Assembly (NCBI GenBank): GCA_964384465.1
Contig: CAYLLT010000008.1
Span: forward strand, 1-64,000
Direction: 5' to 3'
Source of the DNA: CAYLLT01 sp964384465
GTDB taxonomy: Bacteria > Planctomycetota > Phycisphaerae > UBA1845 > PWPN01
Length of the DNA stretch: 64,000 nucleotides
Below, piece by piece: positions 49,902-57,515 of the stretch (positions within the stretch are counted from its first letter, which is position 1; each line of letters opens with the position of its first letter). Under the pieces are notes generated by a model. That model searched no databases, was not told the origin of the DNA, and saw nothing but the letters and a program-made list of their open reading frames with translations. Position numbers and translations under genes: made by a program.

Positions 49902-51464
49902 ATGAAGTGGAGTGAACTGCTCGCCGGCGCCGGATTGGCCTCGCGATGGGACGGGGGGAGCGACCCCATCATCGATTCCATCGTGGAGGACTCGCGACAG
50001 GTAACGCCCGGCGCTTGCTTCGTCGCCATGCGCGGAACGCAGTCTGACGGTCATGCTTTTGTGAATGACGCCGTGCGGGCGGGCGCGTCGGCGGTGGTTA
50101 CCGAGCGGCTGCTGGCGCTGCCGAAAACGATTCCCAATCTGCCGCTGAAAAACGCGCGCGGCGTGGCCGGCCGGCTTGCCGCCGTTCTGCACGGCCTGGA
50201 TCGCCTCCAACGGGACGGCCGATTCAAGATCGCCGGCATCACCGGCACCAACGGTAAGAGCACCTTCTGTTATCTGCTCCGCGCGATCCTCCAGCAGGCG
50301 GGCCATCCGACCGCCCTGTTGGGCACGATCCAGTACGACCTCCTGTCGCGCCAGATCGAGGCATCCTTGACTACGCCGCCTCCCGCCACACTGGTCGGCT
50401 ATCTGGCGGAAGCAGCACGCGCGGGTGCATCCCACGCCGTGATGGAAGTATCCAGCATCGCGCTCGATCAGGGCCGCTGCGACGGACTTCGCTTCAACGT
50501 CGCCGCATTCAGCAACCTGACCGGCGATCATCTCGATTATCACGGGAACATGGATACTTATCTGGCCGCCAAGAAACGGCTGTTCGATGAACTCGCCTCC
50601 GACGCGACGGCGGTAGTCAACGTAGACGATCCGGCCGGCGAGAAGATGGTCACCGATTGCCGGGCCCGCGTGATCGGTTATGCAATCGGTGGTGGCACCG
50701 GCGTCCCGCCGGTGCTGCACGGGCGAGACGCCTGTGCCACAATGTTGACTGCTGACGTGCACGAGATGCATGCCGCCGGCACCAGGTTTGACTTGCGTTT
50801 CGCTGGCTATAAAGACGAGTCCGTCGAAGTCACGACATCACTCGTCGGTCGTCACAACGTTCAGAACTGCCTCGCGGCGGCGGGAGCGGCCATCGGCTTC
50901 GGCGTGCCGCTGCATACCATTGCCGCCGGCCTTTCGTCTGTGCAGCTTGTTCCGGGCCGATTGCAGCGGATACGAGCCGACTCCGACATCACCGTCCTTG
51001 TCGATTACGCGCACACCGACGACGCGCTGCTGAATGTGCTCACCGCACTCAGGCCGCTCGCGAAAGGAAGCCTGATCGTCATCTTCGGATGCGGCGGCGA
51101 TCGCGACCGAACCAAACGCCCCCGAATGGCCCGCATCGCCGCTCAGAATGCCGATCGCATCATCGTGACCAGCGATAATCCGCGAACCGAGGATCCGCAG
51201 CGGATATTTGATGATATCATGTCCGGTTTCGCGGCCGGCGACCTGCCGCGCGTGCGGGTCGTGCCCGATCGGCGCCAGGCCATCGCGGAAGCCATTATGA
51301 CCGCCGAAAGCGGCGATGTTGTCCTGATCGCTGGTAAAGGCCACGAGAATTACCAGATCATCGGCCACGACAGGCTGCCGTTCGATGATACCCTCGTGGC
51401 CGGCGAAGTTTTGGCGGAAAAACTTGGATCAACGAGTGTACGCTCTCGCTCAGGTGAACGATGA
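49902..51464 (+). CDS. murE: UDP-MurNAc-tripeptide synthetase MurE (meso-DAP type)
   Basis: MurE (520 residues) adds the third amino acid to the UDP-MurNAc dipeptide. ATP-loop GITGTNGKSTFCYLL (about 113-127), the lysine-carbamate region (MEVSSIALDQGR), and the specificity motif DNPR at about residues 425-428 (TSDNPRTEDPQ), which marks meso-diaminopimelate ligases. The insertion at about residues 264-279 (GTGVPPVLHGRDACAT) is encoded by a 49-base family G inverted repeat and breaks the alignment with other MurE proteins between RVIGYAIG and the Ligase-C part. The stop overlaps the first bases of a 68-base hairpin. Confidence 0.95.
   Translation: MKWSELLAGAGLASRWDGGSDPIIDSIVEDSRQVTPGACFVAMRGTQSDGHAFVNDAVRAGASAVVTERLLALPKTIPNLPLKNARGVAGRLAAVLHGLDRLQRDGRFKIAGITGTNGKSTFCYLLRAILQQAGHPTALLGTIQYDLLSRQIEASLTTPPPATLVGYLAEAARAGASHAVMEVSSIALDQGRCDGLRFNVAAFSNLTGDHLDYHGNMDTYLAAKKRLFDELASDATAVVNVDDPAGEKMVTDCRARVIGYAIGGGTGVPPVLHGRDACATMLTADVHEMHAAGTRFDLRFAGYKDESVEVTTSLVGRHNVQNCLAAAGAAIGFGVPLHTIAAGLSSVQLVPGRLQRIRADSDITVLVDYAHTDDALLNVLTALRPLAKGSLIVIFGCGGDRDRTKRPRMARIAAQNADRIIVTSDNPRTEDPQRIFDDIMSGFAAGDLPRVRVVPDRRQAIAEAIMTAESGDVVLIAGKGHENYQIIGHDRLPFDDTLVAGEVLAEKLGSTSVRSRSGER
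50692..50740. repeat. Family G inverted repeat inside murE
   Basis: GTGGCACCGGCGTCCCGCCG... and its near-complement ending GGCGAGACGCCTGTGCCAC; arms 24 bases, about 21 paired, one-base loop. In-frame: encodes GTGVPPVLHGRDACAT. Elements of the same kind translated as TGVPPV...GRDARAT occur widely in planctomycete proteins, from general memory. Confidence 0.88.
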
Positions 51465-51530
51465 TCCGAGCCGCGACCGTGAGGGAGCGGGCATATGGCA
51501 AACCGCTCCCTCACGGTCGCGGCTCGGATC
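51463..51530. repeat. Family E hairpin between murE and murF
   Basis: Perfect 28-bp arms (51463-51490 and 51503-51530) and a 12-base loop containing CATATG. The left arm begins GATCCGAGCCGCGACCGTGA. A relative lies at 60034-60093. The murE stop codon (51462-51464) overlaps its first two bases. No T-run follows. Confidence 0.95.
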
Positions 51531-51567
51531 AGATAAACGAGACACGAAGGACCGGGAAACAGAATAC

Positions 51568-53130
51568 ATGAAGCCACTATCGGTCGGAGAAGTAATCGGG
51601 GCCGTACAAGGCGCCTGTGATCGCCTCGCCTCAACCGGCAGCATCACCCGCGTAGTCACCGATTCGCGTGAGCTGCAACCCGGTGACTTGTTCGTCGCCA
51701 TTCAGGGTGAGCGATTCGACGGCCACGCTTTCATCGGCCCAGCCTTCGCCGCCGGCGCCATCGCCGCTCTGGTGCGCAGCGATTACGACCCGGCAAAATA
51801 CCAGCAGCCCGGCTCGCCGGTGGTTCCGCCCAATGCCACGCTGATCCGAGTCCCTGACCCCGTGCAAGGGCTCGGCCGACTGGCTCGCTACTACCGCCGC
51901 TCGGTGATCGGCCGTTCGACGACCGTCGTGGCCATCACCGGCAGCAACGGCAAGACGACCACCAAATCGATGTGTGCCCACGTGCTGAGCGGACGCTTCA
52001 AAGGGAAGGGCTCGATCAAGAGCTTCAACAATGCCATCGGCGTCCCGCTCACGATCCTGTCCGCCGACCCCAGCGATGACTTCCTGATCTGCGAAGTTGG
52101 CACGAACGCCCCCGGCGAAATCGCGACGCTCGCCCGGATGTTCGAGCCGGATCTCGCTGTGATCACGAACGTCGCCCCCGCCCATCTCGAAAAACTCGGC
52201 ACCGTTGAAGGCGTCGCCGAGGAAAAACTATCGCTGCTCTCGTACCTTCAGCCGAATGGCTGCGCGGTCATCAATACCGACCACGAACGGGTCCGCTGGA
52301 TGCTTCAGAACGACCGCCGGTTCAGGTCGATCAAGCGGGTCACCTGCGGCGAATCGCCCGACGCCGACCTGCGCCTGACCAGCGTGCGGACCCTCTCCCC
52401 GCCACTCGCTACTCGCGACGCGCAACTTCAACCGTCAGGACCGCGGCAAGGGTCGTCGACGACCCAATTCATTGCCGCAACCGAATTCACCGTCAACGAT
52501 CGTTTCAAATATCGCCTGAACGTCCCCGGCCGCCACAACGCCATGAATGCCCTGGCCGCCATCGGTGTGGCCCGCCGCTTCGGCATGAATGATGACGAGA
52601 TCGCCGAGCGCCTGGCAAGTTTCTCACTGCCGGCTATGCGACTGGAGGTCGAGCGCCTCGGCCGATTGACGGTGATCAACGACGCCTACAACGCCAACCC
52701 GGCATCGTTGCTGGCGGCTGTCGAAGCTCTGATGGATACGCCCGCCGCGGGGCGCCGCGTGCTTGTGATCGGCGACATGCGCGAGTTGGGACTCACCGCC
52801 GAGGTTCTCCATCGCGAAGCGGCCGAGCGCATCGCCCAATCGGGTGTCGATCTGGTGATTGCCATCGGCGAGCACGCAAAGCTTGTGGCTCGCACGGTTC
52901 AATCCATCGCCGGCGAAAGCACAAAGAGTCATGCGTATGCATCCACAGCGCTCGCCAAGCGCCGCCTGTGCTCCCACCTTCAGCCAACGGACACCGTCCT
53001 GGTCAAAGGTTCGCGGGTTCTCGGACTGGAAGCGCTGGTGCAGGCGGTCCGCGAATGGTCCACGCGCCGATCGCCGTCAATTCGAGCACCCAAACGCGGC
53101 AGAAGGCGCCAGTTAGTCGCCGGGCGATGA
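51568..53130 (+). CDS. murF: UDP-MurNAc-tripeptide-D-alanyl-D-alanine ligase MurF
   Basis: MurF (520 residues) adds D-Ala-D-Ala. It shows VVTDSRELQPGDLFVAIQGE, ATP loop AITGSNGKTTTKSM, FNNAIGVPLTIL, GTNAPGEIATLARMFEPDLA, and the C-terminal NDAYNANPASLLAAVEAL and GDMRELG. Residues 290-305 (GPRQGSSTTQFIAAT) come from a family F repeat that is itself split by the 16-bp GGGT palindrome; the residues just before (LATRDAQLQ) are also of repeat character. The ATG at 51568 (MKPLSVGEV) is preferred; the frame is open upstream only because of the hairpin. Confidence 0.95.
   Translation: MKPLSVGEVIGAVQGACDRLASTGSITRVVTDSRELQPGDLFVAIQGERFDGHAFIGPAFAAGAIAALVRSDYDPAKYQQPGSPVVPPNATLIRVPDPVQGLGRLARYYRRSVIGRSTTVVAITGSNGKTTTKSMCAHVLSGRFKGKGSIKSFNNAIGVPLTILSADPSDDFLICEVGTNAPGEIATLARMFEPDLAVITNVAPAHLEKLGTVEGVAEEKLSLLSYLQPNGCAVINTDHERVRWMLQNDRRFRSIKRVTCGESPDADLRLTSVRTLSPPLATRDAQLQPSGPRQGSSTTQFIAATEFTVNDRFKYRLNVPGRHNAMNALAAIGVARRFGMNDDEIAERLASFSLPAMRLEVERLGRLTVINDAYNANPASLLAAVEALMDTPAAGRRVLVIGDMRELGLTAEVLHREAAERIAQSGVDLVIAIGEHAKLVARTVQSIAGESTKSHAYASTALAKRRLCSHLQPTDTVLVKGSRVLGLEALVQAVREWSTRRSPSIRAPKRGRRRQLVAGR
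52437..52482. repeat. Family F repeat with nested 16-bp palindrome inside murF
   Basis: TCAGGACCGCGGCAA, then GGGTCGTCGACGACCC at 52450-52465, then AATTCATTGCCGCAA. Without the palindrome and one AA the sequence equals the left half of the 8115 element. It is in frame within murF. Confidence 0.9.
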
Positions 53131-53210
53131 GGGTTGATTCAAAACGGCAATCGGAAATTGGAAATCGACAATAAGCCTGACACGGCGGCGGAGCCGCCCG
53201 CGGTAAATGC

Positions 53211-54353
53211 GTGATCTATCACTTCCTCGATTACTGGCTCAACTACCCCGCCGGCCCGTATGCCTATAAGGACGCCCTGTTTCGCGCGACCTGTGCCATC
53301 CTGCTGGGTTTCACCGTCGTTCGCCTGCTCGGCCCCCGCGTTATTCGCGAACTGATCCGCCGCAAGATCGGCGACCACCCCGAGTTCGACAACGAAGCCC
53401 TCAACAAGATCACCCAGGACAAGAAAAACGTCCCCACCATGGGCGGCATCCTCATCATCGCCGCCATCTTCGTCTGCGTCATCCTGCTCGCCGACCTGCG
53501 GAACTATTACATCCGCATGTCCATGTTCTGCATGTTATGGCTCGCCCTCCTCGGCGGCGTTGACGACTGGCTCAAGCTCACTACCCGGACCCGCGCCGGC
53601 ACCCGCGACGGCCTCAAGTTCTACGAAAAATTCCTCTTCCAGATCGGCCTCGGCGTCCTCCTCGGCATCTTTATCTACCGTCACGGCCAGCAGAACATGG
53701 CCATGGCCACCGTCCGCGGCGAGACGCTGGAGGCCTTCCGCATCCTCAGCGTGCCGTTCTACAAGCACGGGATCACGCTCGGCATCCCGGCGTTTCTGAT
53801 TCTGACAGTTCTGGTCATCGCCGGCACATCCAACGCGGTCAATTTGACCGATGGTATGGATGGACTGGCCGCCGGGTGCATGGCCTTGTGCAGCTTCGCA
53901 TTCATGGTGCTCTCGTTCCTGGGCGGCGACCCGGAGCGGGCCCAGAGCCTGCTGCTGCCCTACATACCGGCCACCGGCGAGCTGGCGGTGCTGTGCGGTG
54001 CGATCATGGGCGCGTGCCTCGGATTTCTCTGGTTCAACTGCCACCCGGCCCACGTCTTCATGGGCGATACCGGCTCGCTGCCGCTCGGCGGGCTGATCGG
54101 GTATGTGGCCATCGTCACCCGGCAGGAGCTGATGCTGTTCATCGTCGGCGGCGTATTCGTCATCGAGGCCATCTCGGTCATGCTCCAGGTGGGATACTTC
54201 AAATTGAGCGGCGGCAAGCGTATTTTCCGTATGGCCCCGATCCACCACCATTTTCAACTCGCCGGCTGGACCGAAACACAGACGGTGACAAGATTCTGGC
54301 TGATCGCCGCCCTGTTCGCCGGCGTGGCCCTGGCGACGGTGAAGCTGCGGTAG
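53211..54353 (+). CDS. mraY: Phospho-MurNAc-pentapeptide-transferase MraY
   Basis: MraY (380 residues) makes lipid I in the membrane. It has about ten helices and the family motifs KKNVPTMGGILIIAAIFVCV, NLTDGMDGLAAGCM, FLWFNCHPAHVFMGDTGSLP, GGKRIFRMAPIHHHFQLAGW and VTRFWLIAALFAGVAL. Translation starts at GTG 53211 (GTGATCTATCACTTC); no ATG lies near. The gap before it contains GCGGCGGAGCCGCCCGCGG, a short palindromic patch. The next gene is ftsW, not murD. Confidence 0.96.
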   Translation: MIYHFLDYWLNYPAGPYAYKDALFRATCAILLGFTVVRLLGPRVIRELIRRKIGDHPEFDNEALNKITQDKKNVPTMGGILIIAAIFVCVILLADLRNYYIRMSMFCMLWLALLGGVDDWLKLTTRTRAGTRDGLKFYEKFLFQIGLGVLLGIFIYRHGQQNMAMATVRGETLEAFRILSVPFYKHGITLGIPAFLILTVLVIAGTSNAVNLTDGMDGLAAGCMALCSFAFMVLSFLGGDPERAQSLLLPYIPATGELAVLCGAIMGACLGFLWFNCHPAHVFMGDTGSLPLGGLIGYVAIVTRQELMLFIVGGVFVIEAISVMLQVGYFKLSGGKRIFRMAPIHHHFQLAGWTETQTVTRFWLIAALFAGVALATVKLR

Positions 54354-54355
54354 CG

Positions 54356-54415
54356 CGATCGGAACCCCGCACGCCAGTGCGGGGCCGGCCCACCACTGGC
54401 GTGGTGGGTTCGGAT
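54356..54415. repeat. Family D hairpin between mraY and ftsW
   Basis: CGATCGGAACCCCGCACGCC ... GGCGTGGTGGGTTCGGAT, an imperfect inverted repeat with two inner hairpins (CCCCGCACGCCAGTGCGGGG; CCCACCACTGGCGTGGTGGG). It sits exactly where murD would be expected. Confidence 0.9.
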
Positions 54416-54452
54416 GGATTCGGCGATCTTGAACGGTATGGGAAGTGTGAAC

Positions 54453-55760
54453 ATGTCCTCTTGGTCATATCGAGATGTCTTCTCTGCGAACTCTGTGCCG
54501 TCGACGGCACCGTCTCTGCGGTTAAAGGAACAGCAATCCGCAATCGGCCCCGCTCGCTCCGCCGCCATCGTCGCCGTCGCCGCCGGACTCATGAGCATCG
54601 GGGCGGTCATGACGCTGTCCGCCAGCGCTTCGGTCGACCGGCCCATCCTCTGGTGGGCGCTGTGGAAATCTCCCGCCATCCGGCAACTGCTGTTCGTCGG
54701 CGCCGGCCTGCTGGCCATGCTCGTCGCCACCCGAATCCCGTACCGCATTTGGTCGGCGGGGCGGCGGGAATTCATTCCCGCACTCCTCTTCCTGCTGCTG
54801 GCGCTGGGCACGCTGGCCCTGGTATTCGTGCCCGGCATCGGCGTCATGGTCAACAATGCCCGGCGGTGGATCCAGTTGGGGCCGGTGACGTTGGGCATCC
54901 GCTTTCAACCGTCTGAACTGGTCAAAATCGCGTTGCCGATCTTCCTGGCCTGCTGGATGACGGCAGTAGGTTCCGCAGTAGGTCCCGCCTGCCGGGCGGG
55001 ACTCTCCCGCCCAAGGTCCCGCCCGGCAGGCGGGACCTACAGGTGCGCTGGGACGCAATCGGTGGTGCGGATCCCGTTCTGGCGAGGTCTATTCCCCGCC
55101 GTGATCGTGATCGGTATCAGTGTAGCCGCCGTGGGCATCGAGGATTTCGGCACCGCCGCCTTGCTCGCCGCCGTCGCCGGGGCCATGCTGCTCGTCGGCG
55201 GAGCCAAGCTCTGGCACCTCTGTCTCATGGCCCTGCCGGTCGTGCCGGCATTCGGCTATCTGCTCATGAGCCGCTCGCACCGCATGGAACGCATCATGAT
55301 CTTCCGCGATATCTGGCGCGATCCCCAGAACAAGGGCTACCAGGCGGTCCAGTCGCTCAGTACCATCGCCGGCGGAGACTGGTGGGGCCGCGGACTCGGT
55401 CGTGGCTTCGTCAAGGGCTATCTGCCCGAAGCCCGGACCGATTTCATCTTCTCGGTCATTTGCGAAGAACTCGGTATCATCGGGGCCGCCGCCGTCATCG
55501 CGCTGCTCATGGTACTGGTCTGGCAGGGCCTCACGCTGATCCGACGATGCCCCGACCCGATGGGCCGGTTGCTCGCGTTCGGCATCGCCTTCACGCTCGG
55601 ACTCCAGGCCGCCATCAACATCGCGGTCGTGACCGTCTGTGTGCCCACCAAGGGGATCGCACTGCCGCTGGTCTCCGGCGGAGGGTCGGGCGTCATCTTC
55701 CTGGGCGCGCTGGTAGGCGTGTTGGCCAACATCGCCCGACACAGCGGGGATCACCGATGA
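54453..55760 (+). CDS. ftsW: Peptidoglycan glycosyltransferase FtsW
   Basis: FtsW (435 residues) polymerises lipid II at the septum together with FtsI. SEDS-family motifs: NNARRWIQLGPVTLGIRFQP followed by SELVKIALPIFLA, FRDIWRDPQNKGYQAVQSLS, GGDWWGRGLGRGFVKGYLPE, ARTDFIFSVICEELGIIGA and KGIALPLVSGGGSGVIFLGA. The region 54495-54525 before the first helix is repeat-derived, including the GTGCCGTCGACGGCAC palindrome, and residues 176-196 (GPACRAGLSRPRSRPAGGTY) come from a perfect 25-bp hairpin within the first large periplasmic loop. The start is uncertain (54414, 54438 or 54453); the last has GGGAAG upstream. murG overlaps by ATGA. Confidence 0.93.
   Translation: MSSWSYRDVFSANSVPSTAPSLRLKEQQSAIGPARSAAIVAVAAGLMSIGAVMTLSASASVDRPILWWALWKSPAIRQLLFVGAGLLAMLVATRIPYRIWSAGRREFIPALLFLLLALGTLALVFVPGIGVMVNNARRWIQLGPVTLGIRFQPSELVKIALPIFLACWMTAVGSAVGPACRAGLSRPRSRPAGGTYRCAGTQSVVRIPFWRGLFPAVIVIGISVAAVGIEDFGTAALLAAVAGAMLLVGGAKLWHLCLMALPVVPAFGYLLMSRSHRMERIMIFRDIWRDPQNKGYQAVQSLSTIAGGDWWGRGLGRGFVKGYLPEARTDFIFSVICEELGIIGAAAVIALLMVLVWQGLTLIRRCPDPMGRLLAFGIAFTLGLQAAINIAVVTVCVPTKGIALPLVSGGGSGVIFLGALVGVLANIARHSGDHR
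54495..54510. repeat. 16-bp palindrome GTGCCGTCGACGGCAC in ftsW
   Basis: Inserted within a CTCTGTG/CTCTGCG-type repeat stretch (54480-54525). Identical to the fliN and murG copies. Confidence 0.9.
54978..55040. repeat. Family H hairpin inside ftsW
   Basis: Perfect 25-bp arms (54978-55002 and 55016-55040) with a 13-base loop. The left arm begins GTAGGTCCCGCCTGCCGGGC. It adds about 21 residues to the loop between two FtsW membrane segments, in frame. Confidence 0.95.
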
Positions 55761-57079
55761 CTGAACGAACGCAGATCGTCTTCGCGGGCGGCGGCACCGG
55801 CGGTCACCTGTTCCCCGCCCTGGCCGTTGTGGAGTCCTTGCGCTCCCGCGAGCCCGACATCGACATCCGCTTTTTCTGTACTGAAAAACCGCTCGATCGC
55901 GACATTCTCACCGCCGCCAAAGTGCCCGCCGTCCCGCTGGGTGTTCAGCCATTCCCCTCAAGTCCCTGGCGCTGGCCGAGCTTCTGGCTGCACTGGCAAC
56001 AGTCTGTAAAGCTCTGCATTCGCCGATTCCAACAGTGTCCTCCGGGTGTCGTCGTCGGCGCGGGCGGCTATGCCTCCGGACCGCCGGTCCATGCCGCGCT
56101 GCGACTCGGCATTCCGACCTTCCTGCTCAACCCCGATGCCGTTCCCGGCCGGGCCAACCGCTACCTCGCCGAGCGCAAGGGCCTCGCCGGCATCTTCGCC
56201 CAATGGCAGGTCACGCGCCGGCATTTTCCGCCAAGCGCCCGAGTCATGGTCACAGGTTGCCCGGTTAGACCCTCGTTCTTCTCCGTGCCGTCGACGGCAC
56301 TGTCTCCGTGCCGATGGGGTGAGATTTTGGAGTCCTTTGGTCTGGCTTCCAACCGCCGCACTCTGCTGGTCACCGGCGCATCCCAGGGCGCCCACACGAT
56401 CAACCAGGCCGTGTCCCGCCTCGCCGGCGCGATCACTTCCGCCGGCTGGCCCTTGACACGCGACGCGACTACGTCGCAACAGGACGCGGAGCGTCCGTCG
56501 CGTGTCAAGGGCTGGCAGATCCTGCATCTGAGCGGAGCGGCGGATGTCCAGCCCGTGGCGGCGGCGTATCGGGCGGCAGGGACAGCGGCCGTCGTCCTCC
56601 CGTTTACTGAACGCATGGCCGACGCCCTCGCGGTAGCGGACCTCATCATCTCGCGGGCGGGGGCCTCAACACTGGCCGAACTCCTGGCCCTCGGCAAACC
56701 CTCCATCCTCCTGCCGTATCCGTTCCACCGCGACCGCCACCAGTGGCACAACGGCGCCGTGCTGGTGCAGGCCGGCGCCGCGGCCATGCTGGAAGACCGC
56801 CGGGAAGCTTCGGCCAATGCCCGGCAACTCGGCCCGCTGCTCTCCGAACTCATGGCCGATGAAGGCAAACGGCAAGCCATGGCCGCCGCCGCCCAGGCGC
56901 TCGGCCGCCCGGAAGCGGCCGATCTCATCGCCGACGTTCTCCTATCGGAGGTACGCTATGTCCCGGATGCGTTCAGCCGCGACCCGCTCGCCGCGGCGGA
57001 GCCGCCGGGCCGAGCCGGGAAGGGGAGCGCGTTCCACCCGCAAAAACACGCTCCAGCACAGGCTGTAAAACTCTCATAA
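55757..57079 (+). CDS. murG: Lipid II-forming GlcNAc transferase MurG
   Basis: MurG (440 residues) attaches GlcNAc to lipid I. It begins FAGGGTGGHLFPALAVVESL, keeps VVGAGGYASGPP, LNPDAVPGRANRYLA, LLVTGASQGAHTINQAV, FTERMADALAVADLIISRAG, STLAELLALGKPSILLPYPF and DRHQWHNGAVL. Two repeat-derived insertions interrupt it: SVPSTALS at residues 177-182 (palindrome) and TRDATTSQQDAERPSRVKG at about 231-252 (hairpin with 17-bp perfect arms). The final 40 residues after the normal end are repeat-like and low-complexity. The ATG overlaps the ftsW stop. Confidence 0.94.
   Translation: MTERTQIVFAGGGTGGHLFPALAVVESLRSREPDIDIRFFCTEKPLDRDILTAAKVPAVPLGVQPFPSSPWRWPSFWLHWQQSVKLCIRRFQQCPPGVVVGAGGYASGPPVHAALRLGIPTFLLNPDAVPGRANRYLAERKGLAGIFAQWQVTRRHFPPSARVMVTGCPVRPSFFSVPSTALSPCRWGEILESFGLASNRRTLLVTGASQGAHTINQAVSRLAGAITSAGWPLTRDATTSQQDAERPSRVKGWQILHLSGAADVQPVAAAYRAAGTAAVVLPFTERMADALAVADLIISRAGASTLAELLALGKPSILLPYPFHRDRHQWHNGAVLVQAGAAAMLEDRREASANARQLGPLLSELMADEGKRQAMAAAAQALGRPEAADLIADVLLSEVRYVPDAFSRDPLAAAEPPGRAGKGSAFHPQKHAPAQAVKLS
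56285..56300. repeat. 16-bp palindrome GTGCCGTCGACGGCAC in murG
   Basis: Third identical copy. It encodes the residues around VPSTA, in a place where MurG homologues have no such segment. Confidence 0.9.
56449..56512. repeat. Family I hairpin inside murG
   Basis: Perfect 17-bp arms GCCCTTGACACGCGACG (56449-56465) and complement (56496-56512), with a nested hairpin GGACGCGGAGCGTCC in the 30-base loop. It is in frame. Confidence 0.95.
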
Positions 57080-57192
57080 TCGCCACCCACACGCCGGCGC
57101 GATCCATCGATCGAAAACTACCTGCCAACCGCCATTTTTACCGCACCATCCGCCTCAAGGAATTTCAAACTTGCTCCCGATACGTATCTGTG

Positions 57193-57226
57193 CCATTTAG
57201 CCCCCGGCATGCCGGGGGTGAAATGG
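57193..57226. repeat. Strong hairpin around the palindrome CCCCCGGCATGCCGGGGG
   Basis: The 18-base palindrome (57201-57218) is extended by CCATTT and AAATGG arms after a short mismatch. It may act as a terminator after murG or be another palindromic repeat; no T-run follows. Confidence 0.7.
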
Positions 57227-57262
57227 TTTCACCTGGAAATCGGATGCAGCGAAGAGGTGATT

Positions 57263-57278
57263 GGGTCGTCGACGACCC
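57263..57278. repeat. 16-bp palindrome GGGTCGTCGACGACCC between murG and murC
   Basis: Third copy of the palindrome found in acnA and murF. On the minus strand the flanks again read AA before and AAT after. Confidence 0.9.
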
Positions 57279-57515
57279 TTGATTTCCCTCCTTGGAAGGA
57301 AGTCCGCCTTCGATTAAGATAACCATCAAGGCCGGCGTGGCGCGATCGCCGGTCACGAACCATGACCCTCGTTTGCCGGGCCTCGACCTTCGGTCAAAGC
57401 TCGGGCCGTTTGGAATGCGGCGGTGTCCGGTGTGAAGAGATGACTTCCAACCGGCCGGAACGAGGCTTCGCGTTCGTCATAACGGGTCTCACATCAAGAC
57501 AGAGGGAACGATTCC

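Larger units (their letters stand above)
57080..57515. other. Intergenic region of 436 bases between murG and murC
   Basis: This holds the 57193-57226 hairpin, the GGGT-type palindrome at 57263-57278 and nothing coding that I can support. A promoter for murC may lie here but no good -35/-10 pair is seen. Confidence 0.4.
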
